The notes beneath the pieces are model-generated. The model was not told where the DNA came from. It was given only the letters and a program-made list of their open reading frames with translations, and did not search any database. From the NCBI GenBank assembly GCA_024734495.1, contig JALMQS010000061.1, positions 9,602,598 to 9,666,597 on the forward strand: DNA of 64,000 bases. Reading direction: 5' to 3'. Position numbers and translations under genes: made by a program. Positions 10,880-21,949 of this stretch are shown piece after piece. This DNA is from Forficula auricularia (taxonomy: Eukaryota > Arthropoda > Insecta > Dermaptera > Forficulidae). Position 1 is the first letter of the stretch; each line of letters begins with the position of its first letter.

Positions 10880-11558
10880 TATAATTGTTTAATCGAATAT
10901 TTTCTACATTTGATTCAATCGAGAATCAAATGTAGGAATTTACGTCAAATATTGAGTGAAAATAATATCTCAACTTATATATTTCTAACTTGAAATAATG
11001 ATCTTAAATAAATTTATAATTTTTCTCATTAATATATCAAAGAATAATTGATATATCAAAGAGAATTATTTAGACCGCGCTTATTTGAAAAAGATATTTA
11101 TCGCGAGACTACTGCTGATAACGCTATTGGAGTCTGCGGAGTCTTAAGTCTGGACCAAGAGAGAAAAAGATGTGATCCATTTAGCTACAATCCAACGTCA
11201 TTTCGCGTATAGCCCGCATGACATTCGGATGGATCACCAAATGAATTTGAAATCTCAGATGTTATATATTCGATCTCCCAGTACAGAGCGCTTGATCTAT
11301 TAGCATGTATGTTAGATGCTTGCCATTAATTAATCGAATGTTTTCTACATTTGATTCAATCGCGAATCAAATGTAGGGAATTTTTGTCAAATATTGAGTG
11401 AAAATAATATCTGAACTTAAAATAATTCTCATTGATATATTAATTAATCTTTGATATATTAATGAGAAAAAATTATAAAATTGTTTATTATAAAGTTGAC
11501 ATCTCCAAAAGACAAATCTGGTCTTAGCATAATTGAAACTATTTTGTTTACCCCAGAG
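10880..11558. repeat. Family F repeat, dispersed blocks
   Basis: Two copies (about 10886 and 11331) of the block TTCTACATTTGATTCAATCG followed by its partial complement are seen. The block around 11155-11235 (TCCAACGTCATTTCGCGTAT, GACATTCGGATGGATCACC) also occurs in the palindrome at 21950-22495. It is non-coding. Confidence 0.6.
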
Positions 11559-11774
11559 TTGCAGAGTTGATGATTTATAATGAGAAATCAATGAGGTTGT
11601 CCTTTGATTGATGCAAATAAACACCCATACATATATTTAACAATTATTAATATGAAAGATTTCAATTTGCCGATGGTAATAGATTCAAATTTTCTTAGAA
11701 AATCATAAGATGGTGTCATCTATCAAATCCGATGAAATGGAATATTTTTAATTATATGTCAGAAGGGTTGTTTT

Positions 11775-11865
11775 TCACCCCCTCTGGAATCAAACCCGAG
11801 TGCCAGTAACAGCAATCCAGGCCTTCTGGCTCACCTGCGGGATGCAAATCTCTCTGATATATGTA
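11775..11865 (-). mobile_element. tRNA-derived SINE-like head
   Basis: On the minus strand, GTGAGCCAGAAGGCC resembles a degenerate RNA polymerase III A box and GGTTTGATTCC resembles a B box (consensus GGTTCGANTCC). The spacing of about 35 bp fits a tRNA-derived promoter. Cloverleaf pairing is not preserved well enough for a tRNA gene. Two more copies lie in direct orientation nearby. Confidence 0.5.
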
Positions 11866-12039
11866 AACGCGTTAAATATTTTACTCAAAGATTGTAATCT
11901 TAATTTGTAAAATTTCGCGATCCAGTGATTCTAAATTTAAACATATAGCCATGCCATACAATTTAAATAAAGGTCGTTGAGTGTTTCGAATTTTGAAGAG
12001 ATTCAAAATTCGAAGGGTAATGGAATGATTTTTCCTAAT

Positions 12040-12130
12040 TGAATATGAGCCAGAAGGCCCGGATTGCTATTACTGGCACTCGGGGTCGATTCCCGAGGGG
12101 GTAAAAAACAACCCTTCTGACATATAATTC
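12040..12130 (+). mobile_element. tRNA-derived SINE-like head, second copy
   Basis: The same unit as 11775-11865 in opposite orientation. The A-box-like GTGAGCC/ATGAGCC region is followed by ACTGGCACTCGGGGTCGATTCC, with a good B box GGTCGATTCC. It is followed by a run shared with the first copy (ACAACCCTTCTGACATATAA). Confidence 0.5.
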
Positions 12131-12439
12131 AAAATAGTCCATTCCATCGGATTTAATAGATGACACCATTTTATGATTTTCTAAGAAAATTTGAATCTAT
12201 TACCATCGGAAAATTGAAATCTTTCATATTCATTTAGGAAAAGTCATTAAATTTCCATTCGTATTTTGAATCTCTTCAAAATTCCGAAACACTCAACGAC
12301 CTATATTTAAATTATATGGCATGGCTATATGTTAAAATTTACAATTTAACTAAATCGCGAGATTTTATAAATTAAGATAACAATCTTTGAGTAAAATATT
12401 TAACGCTTCTACATATATCAGAGAGGTTCCCATCCACTG

Positions 12440-12520
12440 CAGGTGAGCCAGGTGTAGCGATTGCTGTTACTGGCACTCGGAGTCCGGTTGAGAGTGAAAA
12501 CAACCCTTTTGACATTTGGT
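12440..12520 (+). mobile_element. tRNA-derived SINE-like head, third copy
   Basis: A more diverged copy of the same unit. The A-box-like region and TTACTGGCACTCGG are kept, but the B box is damaged. It ends in the shared ACAACCCTT tail. Confidence 0.45.
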
Positions 12521-12577
12521 TAAAAATATTCCATTCCATCCGGATTTAATAGATGACACCATCTTATGATTTTCTAA

Positions 12578-12935
12578 ATTATACTATGTATATACCTATA
12601 TATTGTTAGAGACTATAGTTTCGAATGGTTGACCTTCTATCATCAGTTCTTTTAATTAGAAATATTTTATCTGAGTTCAAATACCCGATTGAATTTAGGT
12701 AAGTTGGGTTTGTCGTAATAGTAAGCATTTCAGGAAACAAACGAATCGATTCGTTTGTTTAATGGACTGTTTACTATTACGACTAATCAAATTTCCTAAA
12801 TCCGATGGGGTAGTTAAAAGCATGAAAAATATCAGATAAAATATTTCTAATTAAAAGAAATGATGATGAAGGTCAATACATTCGAAACTATTGTCATTAA
12901 CAATATAATACTTGTTAAATATATGTATAGGTGTT
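12578..12935. mobile_element. Hairpin element with paired hammerhead-like motifs
   Basis: Arms pair across a perfect centre (AAACAAACGAATCG and complement, 12735-12760). Each arm carries the motif. On the minus strand at 12619-12646, CTGATGA is followed by a stem region and GAAAC. On the plus strand at 12862-12888, GATGATGAAGG...TTCGAAAC is slightly degenerate. The inverted pair of motif-bearing arms resembles inverted Penelope-like terminal repeats. No protein is encoded. Confidence 0.55.
12614..12650 (-). ncRNA. Hammerhead-ribozyme-like core (candidate)
   Basis: Minus-strand CTGATGA and GAAAC are separated by 17 bases. Stem II pairing is weak by eye, so this may be a decayed copy. It is near-identical to the motif at 49561 in having GAAACTATAGTC after the core. 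Confidence 0.27.
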
Positions 12936-12992
12936 TATTTGCATCAAGCAGAGGATAGCCTCATTGATTTCTCTTTATGATGACATCCCGAA

Positions 12993-13770
12993 GGAACTTG
13001 CTACCAATATTTTACGAACATTCTTACAATAATTATTCTTACAAAATTCTTTTAGTTTCTCTTCAATCTTTTTTTTAAGTAATCCTTAAATAAGACTTAG
13101 AATATTCTCTAAAAATTTAACTTTAAGTTTTAAAGTTTCCTTTTAATGTAGACGAAGGAAGAAAACAGATTAAAAAGAAATCTGATTTTTTTATTGTAAA
13201 AATTTACAATAAAAATAAGTTTCTAGAGACTTTGAGTTAGTTTGCACGTAGAAACGCTTAAAACACAAAAAGTAATGAAAATAAAAATCAACCAATGTCC
13301 AAGGCCGGCATGAAAATGTTCCTGGCTCATCTATAGTACTTGTCTGCGAAAGTTATAGCGTTTGCTTTTTTGTCGAAAAAGTTTCTATTGAAATTAAACA
13401 AAAAATTGTAAATGTACCAGCCACTTACTCCCTAATGAGCTAATACAAAAAAATACCTAGAATTAAATTTCAACCAAATCTAATCATCTTTTAATCTCAA
13501 TAGGATACAGCTAAATATGAAACTTTGGTATTTTTATTGGATTTTGAGGTAGAATGACCTAACTAGCTAACTCGCTCCCAAACTCACTGGCATATGTAAA
13601 AAATGATTAATCTCTGTAAAGATTACCTTTGCGTTCTCCACTATTGCTTTTTTTAAAAGCCGTTTTTATCTAAAAAATATATAAATAAAAATAATGAACC
13701 CTTGGTAAAATCCTAGTCCATTTGGGAGCATTACTATATTATAAAATCACAAAATATATAAGTAAATATA
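12993..13770. other. Unassigned AT-rich sequence
   Basis: No domain or recurring repeat recognised. Confidence 0.4.
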
Positions 13771-14954
13771 CAGTGGACTCCCGTATAACGCGCTCCCGTA
13801 AAACGCGAAGAAATAAGCTGACGTGTTCTGATGTGGCCATCCACTTGACTTTACCATACAACCTGGCCCCTCCTTATATTTAATATTCAATAAAATTATT
13901 TATATTCATGTAGGGGGGGGGGGTTAGTTTTTGCATTTTTAGACTCTTGGGGGCCCACTGATTATGTATACAAAATTTGGTTGAGTTTGGTACAAGAGCC
14001 TAGATTTTCATTTTTTGACCATACACCCCCCCCCCATTTTGGGCGGTTAGTTTTTGCATTTTTAGACTTCTGGGGTCCCACTGATTATGTAAACAAAATT
14101 TGGTTGAGTTTGGTACAAGAGCCTATATGTTTAATTTTTAACCCCCCCCCACCTCCCTTAATTTTGGGTCGATATGCACCAAAATCTAATCAGCTCTTAA
14201 TCTCAATGGACCAAAACTACGTGTGAAATTTGGTTTTCGATATTCACACTAGTTTTTGAGCTAGCTCGTCCACAAAAATTTGATAACGCACAGACTAACG
14301 GACGACGGACGGACAGACTAACAGACATTTTGACAAAACAATTATTATCTCGAAAAATATAATTTTTTCGATGTTCACTTATTAGAGCTTTTTTGTAGAG
14401 CGAAATGCCATGGTTTAGCTCAATTTTTCTAATCAAAATAGTTTCAGCCATTTTTGAGATATTTCGAAAAAAAGAAGGAAAAAAACCACTTTTTTCATGC
14501 ACGATTACAATCCTTGATCATACTCTATATGATAAAGTATAAATTACGACTAGTACTCATATAGCGCGATAAACAGTCCCGTATAACGCGAAAGATAAAT
14601 TTAATATTTTCAAACAGTTTCTGATTTTTTAAGCTGATGAAGCAGCGGTTTATAAAACCAGGCAGGGCATCGCAATACTTCCCCATTATATTCTATGAAT
14701 ATAAATGTGAAAGTAAAAATAGTAACAAATACACATTTAAAGATATAAGAGGGAAAATAATTATATTAAACTTTTAATAAAAATACATGTAGGTATGCAC
14801 CTCAGTATATTTAACATTTATTATTTACTATCGGAAATATCAACAAATAAGTTCCAACGATGCCGGCGCCGTCTTGTTAAATTGGTCTGATAATGTATGT
14901 CCCGTATACTTGCGCGATTTCCTAATACGTGGAACTTTGTACGGGAGTCCACTT
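13771..14954. mobile_element. pogo/Tigger-like non-autonomous element (TA TSD)
   Basis: The left end CAGTGGACTCCCGTATAACG and the right end TACGGGAGTCCACTT are inverted repeats flanked by TA (13769-13770 and 14955-14956). Beginning with CAGTGGA and duplicating TA are features of pogo-type Tc1/mariner elements. ATAACGCG-type sub-terminal repeats (CCCGTATAACGCGAAAG near 14579) support this. No transposase is visible. A family E element (13812-14538) has inserted in it. Confidence 0.75.
13812..14538 (+). mobile_element. Family E element, copy 3
   Basis: It begins with AAGCTGACGTGTTCTGATGT and ends near CATACTCTATATGATAAAGT, a decayed version of the family end. It has two tandem units with C-rich runs and the GACGGACGGACAGACTAACA-type repeat. 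It is nested in the pogo-like element. Predicted peptides across it are repeat translations. Confidence 0.7.
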
Positions 14955-14956
14955 TA

Positions 14957-17144
14957 TCTTATTATATTATTAAATGAGCAATTCTTATATATATCTTATT
15001 ATATTTAAAGAGCAAAAATCTTGTATATATATATATATATATTGAACACGATCTTGCCCCAATTCACCTCAAGATCGTGCAGTTCTGCGTGGTTTAGAAC
15101 CCGCACAGATCAAGAGATGAAATCGGTTTAGTGTTTTCTCACTTGCCCTTAATAGATGTTAAATAAATTTGGAAGCGGGGGGTGTCTGAGCCGTCCAAGT
15201 GAGCTTCCAAATTAGGGTTACAACGGACTTGGTTATCTTTCTGAATGACGCTTCGAGGTTCTCTACAGTCTTTTTCTATTTCAAAGCTTAATTCTAATGT
15301 GAGAGTGGTAGGATCACACAGGGTTACACAAATCAAAAATAACGTACACTAACTCCCATTAATTTTTAAAACCAAAAGAAATTTTATTGATATCAAAAAA
15401 AATTAAAAAAGAAGAAAATTTATGTTGCAATTTTGAATTTTGAATTTAACAATGATTTGAAATTTTAATATTGAAATTTTTAGTATTGTTTAAGTTTGAA
15501 TTAGTTATAATTTTAAGTTGTCTAATTAATTTGATTTATATTTGCTAGTGGGGGCTTCAAGGGTCGATTTCGCCTCGAATGCCTTTGGATTTACAAAATT
15601 TTGTGTGGTCCACTTGAGGTGATGCTATATAAGGCAATTATGAAAAAAAGAATTTGTATTATTTTCAATGTTATAATCTATAAATTAATGTTTAATTATT
15701 TATTTAATTCAATGTTTTTATTATAATTTATACTTTTGTTAATTTAATTAATCTAATTTATTTATTTTAATTGTATTTTCTTTAACTATTATTTATTTAT
15801 CTATTTAACAAAAATTATTATTGAGCCCATGAATCCATTTTCTAATTTGCTTGATAAATTGGAGAGAATTTTTTAATTTACTTTCGGACTTAGGTCAATA
15901 TGAATCCGTTCAACCCCTTTTATCTTTATTTTACTAATTTTTTAACTATTACTAGGGTCCGTAATTCATCTGTTTCACCTTTTTTTGCCTGAATTAGGTA
16001 TTCTCTCGAATCTATCAAGTGTTAATTAATAGAATCTAAATTCATGTCCTTTTAGAATTATTTTTTTAAATTAAATTAACATTATTTATTACTTGTATCT
16101 CTGTTTTATTTAAAGATTATTATCAATTAACACTACACTAAAGTTCATTTTTGGTTTATTTTTTATAAATTGTTTTTTTAACTGCAGTTAATTTTATAGT
16201 TAGAATTATTAATTAAGAGAGGAGAGATTTGGCTTAGCTTTTCACTGTCTTGTATGATGAAAATTCCCTTGGCAAGTCATGGCGGTCCAGGTCTATTTGC
16301 TCCGGAGGACGCTGGGAGACACCGTTGTCCAGATGACCAATTATCCAGGCCTAGTGTTTTACTACGCTGGAGAATGTTACTTAACCCTGGCGTCCCAAGG
16401 TTCAACAATCTTCCCAGTGTAGTAGGTTTCAGCAGGTCCCAAATTGAGGCCTATTTCCCTCCGTGGATGTTGGTCGGAGCCAGATGCATATTATTTCTTG
16501 GAACTGGAGCTAGATCGTCATAGGAGCAAGCCTTTTTTTGGTTTTCTTCTTTAACGTTTTTAATTGTAATATTAGATGTTGGTGGTTTAAAGTTTTAAGA
16601 TCTACTCTAGGTGTTTATTATTTCAAGTTTTCTATTGTACTTCTGTCCAGCCTTTCGCCCTCCGTTCAACTGCCTTTTGATAGGAGAATCCTTCTCCCAA
16701 TCTTAATCTATCTTTCTCTCCTATCTTTTTTTAAAGTTATTTTACAAGACTTTATATTAAAAACAAAACATATTTGATTTAAAATTAGCATTCACTTTTT
16801 TTTCTATTTTAAATTTCTTTTTCCAAGGCATTCATTTCGATTTGGACCTTAGCCCCTTTTCAAGTTAATTTTTTTATTTTAAACATTTTATACTAAATAC
16901 TACTTATATCCAATATAAAAATTGTTTTAAATACATAATCCTTTTTTCTTCTGAAATTTCAATTTATTAATTATTTTGGTTTTAAATTTAGAAAATGTCT
17001 TGGATTCCAATAAAATTTCCTTTTAATACCCTTTAATTCAAAAAAACTCAAACAATTGTCCCCAAAACTAATATTTTTCCAAAATTTTGCCCCTTAAACA
17101 GGGCTAAAAACAGCCGAAAACTTGGGTGGATTTTGAGGTCGTGT
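14957..17144. other. Unassigned region with a GC-richer block at 16240-16530
   Basis: AT-rich DNA with an (AT)n tract at about 15020-15040 and a perfect hairpin CACGATCTTG...CAAGATCGTG at about 15049-15079. A TATATAAGG motif lies near 15628. The 16240-16530 block is distinctly GC-richer and carries an 89-codon open frame (16254-16523) with no recognisable domain. The mix could be the remains of an LTR element, but I see no protease, RT or integrase. The sequence ends at the assembly gap. Confidence 0.4.
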
Positions 17145-17244
17145 NNNNNNNNNNNNNNNNNNNNNNNNNNNNNNNNNNNNNNNNNNNNNNNNNNNNNNNN
17201 NNNNNNNNNNNNNNNNNNNNNNNNNNNNNNNNNNNNNNNNNNNN
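17145..17244. other. Assembly gap (100 N)
   Basis: One hundred N bases, the conventional length for a gap of unknown size. The tandem repeat that starts immediately after suggests the assembly broke in a repeat array. Confidence 0.98.
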
Positions 17245-18104
17245 TTCTCCAAATCACTTGACGAATTGGTTAGATTGATGAATTCGCGAAATTAACCCCC
17301 CCCCCCCTTATTTTTAGACCATCTCAAAGATGGAGGGAAGGTATCGTTTCGGTAATTATTCATTAGTGTCGATGACATTTACTACTCAAATAGATAATAA
17401 TATTTTATGAAAACAATCTAAAAACGTTTTCGGTGGTTGAAATTCTCCCTTTATCAGAAATTTGACAGAAGAAAAAATAACGACAAATAACAACAGAAGA
17501 CAAATAAGTATTTTGAAAATCTTAATTATTAAGATATCACTAATTATGAATATGTTGTTAGGCTATAAAAATTTACAAGAAACCTATAGTTTCTCCAAAT
17601 CACTTGACGAATTGGTTAGATTGATGAATTCGCGAAATTAACCCCCCCCCCCCTTATTTTTAGACCATCTCAAAGATGGAGGGAAGGTATCGTTTCGGTA
17701 ATTATTCATTAGTGTCGATGACATTTACTACTCAAATAGATAATAATATTTTATGAAAACAATCTAAAAACGTTTTCGGTGGTTGAAATTCTCCCTTTAT
17801 CAGAAATTTGACAGAAGAAAAAATAACGACAAATAACAACAGAAGACAAATAAGTATTTTGAAAATCTTAATTATTAAGATATCACTAATTATGAATATG
17901 TTGTTAGGCTATAAAAATTTACAAGAAACCTATAGATTCTCCAAATCACTTGACGAATTGGTTAGATTGATGAATTCGCGAAATTAACCCCCCCCCCTTA
18001 TTTTTAGACCATCTCAAAGATGGAGGGAAGGTATCGTTTCGGTAATTATTCATTAGTGTCGATAATAATATTTTATGAAAACAATCTAAAAACGTTTTCG
18101 TCAG
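17245..18104. repeat. 346-bp tandem repeat, ~2.5 copies
   Basis: Units start at 17245, 17591 and 17937 with TTCTCCAAATCACTTGACGA. Units 1 and 2 are virtually identical. The third has an internal deletion of about 27 bp near 18060 and stops near 18104. Each unit has a run of 10-13 C residues. It abuts the gap, so the true copy number is probably larger. On the minus strand each unit carries CTGATAAAGG...CCGAAAACG, a degenerate relative of the hammerhead-like motif. Confidence 0.9.
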
Positions 18105-18539
18105 CATTTCATTTATTCTCTTCCAAAGTCAGTCCGTTACATTATTATTATAAAACATATAATATCTAGATTTTCAGCTCCGATTCTCCCCGGATTAAAA
18201 AAAGCCCAGCCAATCCAATTCAATATATACATAAATATATGATTTATTCATTCATTCATTTATTTTTTATTTATTTTTTAATCTTAATATTTAAAATTAA
18301 ATATTAATTTTCTTTTTAATTTGAATTTAAGCATTTTAATATCGTATGGGGTCATTGTGGTTTGTGACCATTGCAAAATTCTTAAAAAAAAATTTCCATT
18401 GATAAAGGTAGAATCCCCTCCCGAAACGTTTGTTTATTTGAAATAAACATTTTTATACATTGATTTTATTTAAGATGCTGTGTTACTCTGTATATATATT
18501 CAAATAAACATGTTCTCTAAAATTTTTAATAATGTATAT
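18105..18539. other. Unassigned, with degenerate hammerhead-like motif at 18399-18428
   Basis: TTGATAAAGG...CTCCCGAAACG resembles the motif seen in the hairpin elements, but the CTGATGA core is mutated. The surrounding sequence has (ATTC)n near 18245. No gene. Confidence 0.4.
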
Positions 18540-20760
18540 ATTTTTTTTTTTTTTTTTTTTTTTTTAATGCAATCGAATGCAAGAAGGGGTGCACCAGTAA
18601 AGGTGTAGCCCCTATGGATCTCGAAAGACCCTTGCATTACCGAAGAGAAGGGAAAGTTGATTAAGTGAGAGGGTGTAGACGTAGGTGTCTATGCACCCTG
18701 GTTTTGAAGGTTTGAAGATCATAGGTGCTGGGAAAGATAGAGGCTGGGAGAGAGTTCCAGTTCCTTGAAGTCATGGGGATATATGTATTCGCGAATGAAG
18801 TGGTCCGGCACTTTTCCAATTTGACCGCAAAAGAGTGTTGGGAGTCGGCAAAACGTGTGCTGCGTGCAAAGTATGCTTTGGGGGGAATTATTGACTTTAT
18901 CTCATCAGAGCACCTGCCGTGATAGTATCTATAGAAAAGGGAAAGGGCAGAGACATCTCTTCGATGAGCCAACGAGTCGAGGGAGTCGGTGAGGGTAGAA
19001 TCGTCAATTAGCCTGACGGCTCGTTTCTGAATTGCATCAAGGGTAGCAAGAGAATATTTTGAGGCTCCTCTCCACAGATGAGAGCAGTATTCGAGATAGG
19101 GGCGGATTTGGGCCTTGTAGATGGTGAGAAGTTGTGGGGGTTTGTAAAATCGCTTGGACCTGAATAAGAAGCCAATCTTCCTTGCTGCAGATTTCGCCAC
19201 AGAGGAGATGTGTTCATTCCAAGACAGGTCAGATGCGACAGAGACGCCCAACATGGATAGGCTGTTACACATTTTCAGGGTATTCGAATCGAAGTGAATA
19301 TCAGGGAAATCTCTATTTTCGCGCCTAGAAATTAGACAACATTGAGTCTTATTTGAATTAAAGTTAACTAAATTTTGAGAGCCCCATTTATTCAGTTTGT
19401 CTAGGTCGAGAGTAATTGAGGAGGCAATATTGATTCGATTATTCGGGAGAGAGGGTTTGCCGTGTAGAGTGCTATCGTCGGCGTAACAATGAGTGGGGTT
19501 TGCCGTTTGATCAATAAGGTCGTTTATATAAATAAGGAAGAGTGTGGAGGAGATTACAGAGCCTTGGGGAACACCAGAGTTTGTAGAGAACGATTCAGAT
19601 GATGTTCCATCCACCACAACTTTTATACTTCGGTTTGTCAGAAAGCTTTCTATCCATTTGCGAAGTGTTGGTGTGAATCCAAAAGGCTGGCAGTTTGGCA
19701 AGAAGATTTTTGTGCCAAACCTGGTCAAAAGCTTTGGAGATATCAAGGGCTACAGCGAGGGTTTCTTTTCCGGCCTCTAGAGTATTGTTGAAGGTGTGGG
19801 TGACATAGGTTAAGATGTCGCCTGTGGAACGATTTTGTCTGAATCCATATTGCCTATCGTGAATTAATTTATTGTTTTCTAAGTGATGAAGGACGTGTTG
19901 GTTTATGACTAATTCCATTAATTTGGAAAGAACAGAGGTGATCGAGATAGGCCTGTAATTAGAGATTTGAGATGTGTCTCCTTTTTTAGGAATAGGTGTG
20001 ACTCTGGCTATTTTCCAGCTTTTGGGGAATATGCCCGACTCGTAAGAGAGTTGGAATAGCTTGGATAAGATAGGGGCAAGTTCAGGGGCGCATTTTTTAA
20101 TGAGAATTGGTGGGATGTTATCCGGGCCTGCGGCGGATTTGCAATTTAATTTATTAATGGCTTTTATGATTATTTGGGGCCTGAAATTTATTTTGTTCAT
20201 GAGGTTGGTTTGGGGGGTATAAGTGGGCGGGTTAAGCCCTTTGTCATCTAAAGTGGAGTTAGTTGCGAAATAGGATGCTAGTGATTCGGCTTTTTCAGCG
20301 GGGGTCGTGGCTACTGAACCATTTGGGTGAAAGAGGGGCGGAAGTGAGGGGGACGCGAAATTTCTATTTATTGCCTTGTGTAACGAGAAAAAGGCCCGTT
20401 TTCCATTGGGGCAAGATGCGAGACGGTCAGCTATCCTCTGGTCGAATGATTTCTTTGCCTCAGAGATGATTTTTTTGCATGAGCTTCGCGACTTGGTAAA
20501 TGCAACTCGGTCGCATTCTAGCTGTGAAAGTTGCCATTTCTGAAAATATTTGTTTTTTTCACGGACGGAATCTGCGCATTGTCTACCAAACCAAGGCTTA
20601 GAATCCTTGTTCCCTTTAATCAATTTTGAGGGAATATAGGTTTCTAAGCCTATTTGAATTGCCTCGTTAAGGGCGTCTGCGAATTCTGAAGCGTTTTTAT
20701 CTCTGATGCAGAGTTCATTCCACTGGTAAGCGGCAAAAAAGTTACGCATGTCATTCATAT
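18540..20760 (-). mobile_element. LINE family A, longest copy (A2)
   Basis: A minus-strand non-LTR retrotransposon of the CR1/Jockey group. The T-run at 18540-18566 is its poly-A tail, followed by a 3' UTR of about 95 bp and then the reverse transcriptase coding region. It is 5'-truncated at about 20760, directly against a SINE, and lacks the endonuclease domain. Four shorter copies of the same family lie at 9966, 23404, 51073 and 58044. They are very similar to this one, so the family was active recently. Confidence 0.92.
18661..20758 (-). pseudogene. Reverse transcriptase of LINE A2 (one frameshift)
   Basis: Encodes the RT that copies LINE RNA at the target site. Two open frames cover it. 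The first (20758-19595) has NYRPISI at residues 267-273, YGFRQNRST at 304-312 and the palm motif ALDISKAFD near 337-345. The second (19746-18661) has GVPQGSVIS at 58-66, the catalytic YADD at 88-91, and a C-terminal thumb ending in LHPLT. They are joined by a single extra base in the A-run near 19681-19684 (plus strand), with no other break. The start methionine is arbitrary because the element is 5'-truncated. It could be a real mutation or an assembly homopolymer error. Inactive as written. Confidence 0.9.
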
Positions 20761-20761
20761 A

Positions 20762-20990
20762 GGGAATCGGATTAGCCGAGAGCTTAAAGACACTAGCCTT
20801 CTAAGCAGGAGTCCCGGGTTCGAGTCCGAGTCCCTGCATTGATATTTGACCGGCTATAATCTGATTCCTAGTCACCAATCCGTCTGGCAAGCGTGGTCAC
20901 TCACTTAATGCAAACCCCCTTCCATTTGATGGAAGAGGCCTATATTCACCAGTGGATTGTCGCTAGCGACAGGCTGATGATGATATATTA
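20762..20990 (+). mobile_element. tRNA-derived SINE
   Basis: The head has an A-box-like GGATTAGCCGAGAGCTTAA and a perfect B box GGTTCGAGTCC at 20818-20828, about 40 bp apart. A CTAAGCAGG/CCTGC-like region lies around it. The body runs on through GGCAAGCGTGGTCACTCAC to a (GATGAT) tail near 20978-20990. It is transcribed by RNA polymerase III in active families. It abuts the truncated 5' end of LINE A2. It is not a functional tRNA because the acceptor and D arms do not pair. Confidence 0.7.
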
Positions 20991-21949
20991 TTACTAAGTT
21001 AGTATTCTGTCGTATTCATTAATTGTAATATTTGTAAGTTTGTAAATAAAGTTTTTCCAAAAACAAAACTTTTTTTATTTAAAATGTTTCACCTAGAACT
21101 CACACCATTCTTCCTTAACAAAATACTTTATATTATACTATATGAACATCTATCTACTCTTATTAAACGAGCAAAAATTGTTTATATATTTATATACTAG
21201 CTGCTCTACGTTCTTTCAACCGTTCCACCACGAAATAGAAGTCCAAACTAGTAAGGGTGTTCGCCAGGGAGGCCCTATATCACCAGTCTTGTTCTCGGCC
21301 TGCTGTTAACGCCTGAATAAGGTAAAAACACCCGAAAATGAATTTAGTGAATTTAATTTGAATTTATAATAATGTTGAGAATACTAGACCGTGATTGACT
21401 CTCAAAGGTGGTCGCCAGTTAAAAATCCTTAAAAGAATAATTAACAACAGATCTGAAAGAAGATGACTAAAATAATGATTAATCCTTCTATTCAGTTTGA
21501 TCCGAAGAAAGAAGGTTCGAGGATTATTATAATATATATTTCTATGTATATATAATAACCGAGCTGGTTTTGTTTTATCTGAAAATAGTTTGAATTGGAA
21601 TTAAGGAATAATATAAAAACAGAAAGTTGTGTATTTGACCTAAGTTCAAAATTAACTTAGGAATTTTAATTTTATATAAATAAAAGAAATAATTTTATTA
21701 CAAAAATAAATGATAATTAAAAGCAGTGTTTAGATATGTAAAAATTAAATAAGGTGAATACCTACAAAGAATGATTTTCAAAAGAACAAGGTTTATATAT
21801 ATCAACATATAAAAATCTTTAGGTTTTAAGATAATAATGTTTCTTAAGGAAACTTTATTATTTCAAAACTAATTAAAACAAATAAAATACTTTTTAAATT
21901 CTAAATAAGAAACCGCAGTGCAAATCCAATAACCAATATAAACATAAAT
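20991..21949. other. AT-rich sequence with an RT remnant
   Basis: Apart from the RT fragment at 21229-21310, no feature was recognised. Confidence 0.4.
21229..21310 (+). pseudogene. Reverse transcriptase fragment
   Basis: A short frame reads TSKGVRQGGPISPVLFS, which is the conserved RT block 4 motif (GVRQG-P-SP-LF) of RTE/CR1-like LINEs, then a stop. About 20 codons are all that remains. Neither family A nor the RTE at 33032 has exactly this sequence, so it is a different LINE. Confidence 0.75.

Larger units (their letters stand above)
11560..12992. repeat. Composite palindrome, about 1.4 kb
   Basis: The outer arms (about 11560-11655 and 12898-12992) share the complements of ATGAGAAATCAATGAGG and TTTGATTGATGCAAATAAAC. 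Inside, 11649-11999 is the complement of about 12236-12580, with a further SINE-like unit (11995-12235) between them. A separate hairpin (12578-12935) with a perfect centre around 12735-12760 follows. The nesting suggests repeated inverted insertion of related elements. Confidence 0.6.

Noticed and set aside
16254..16523. 89-codon GC-richer frame as a host gene
   Set aside because: No domain, no splice context and not supported by neighbours; kept only as part of an unassigned block.
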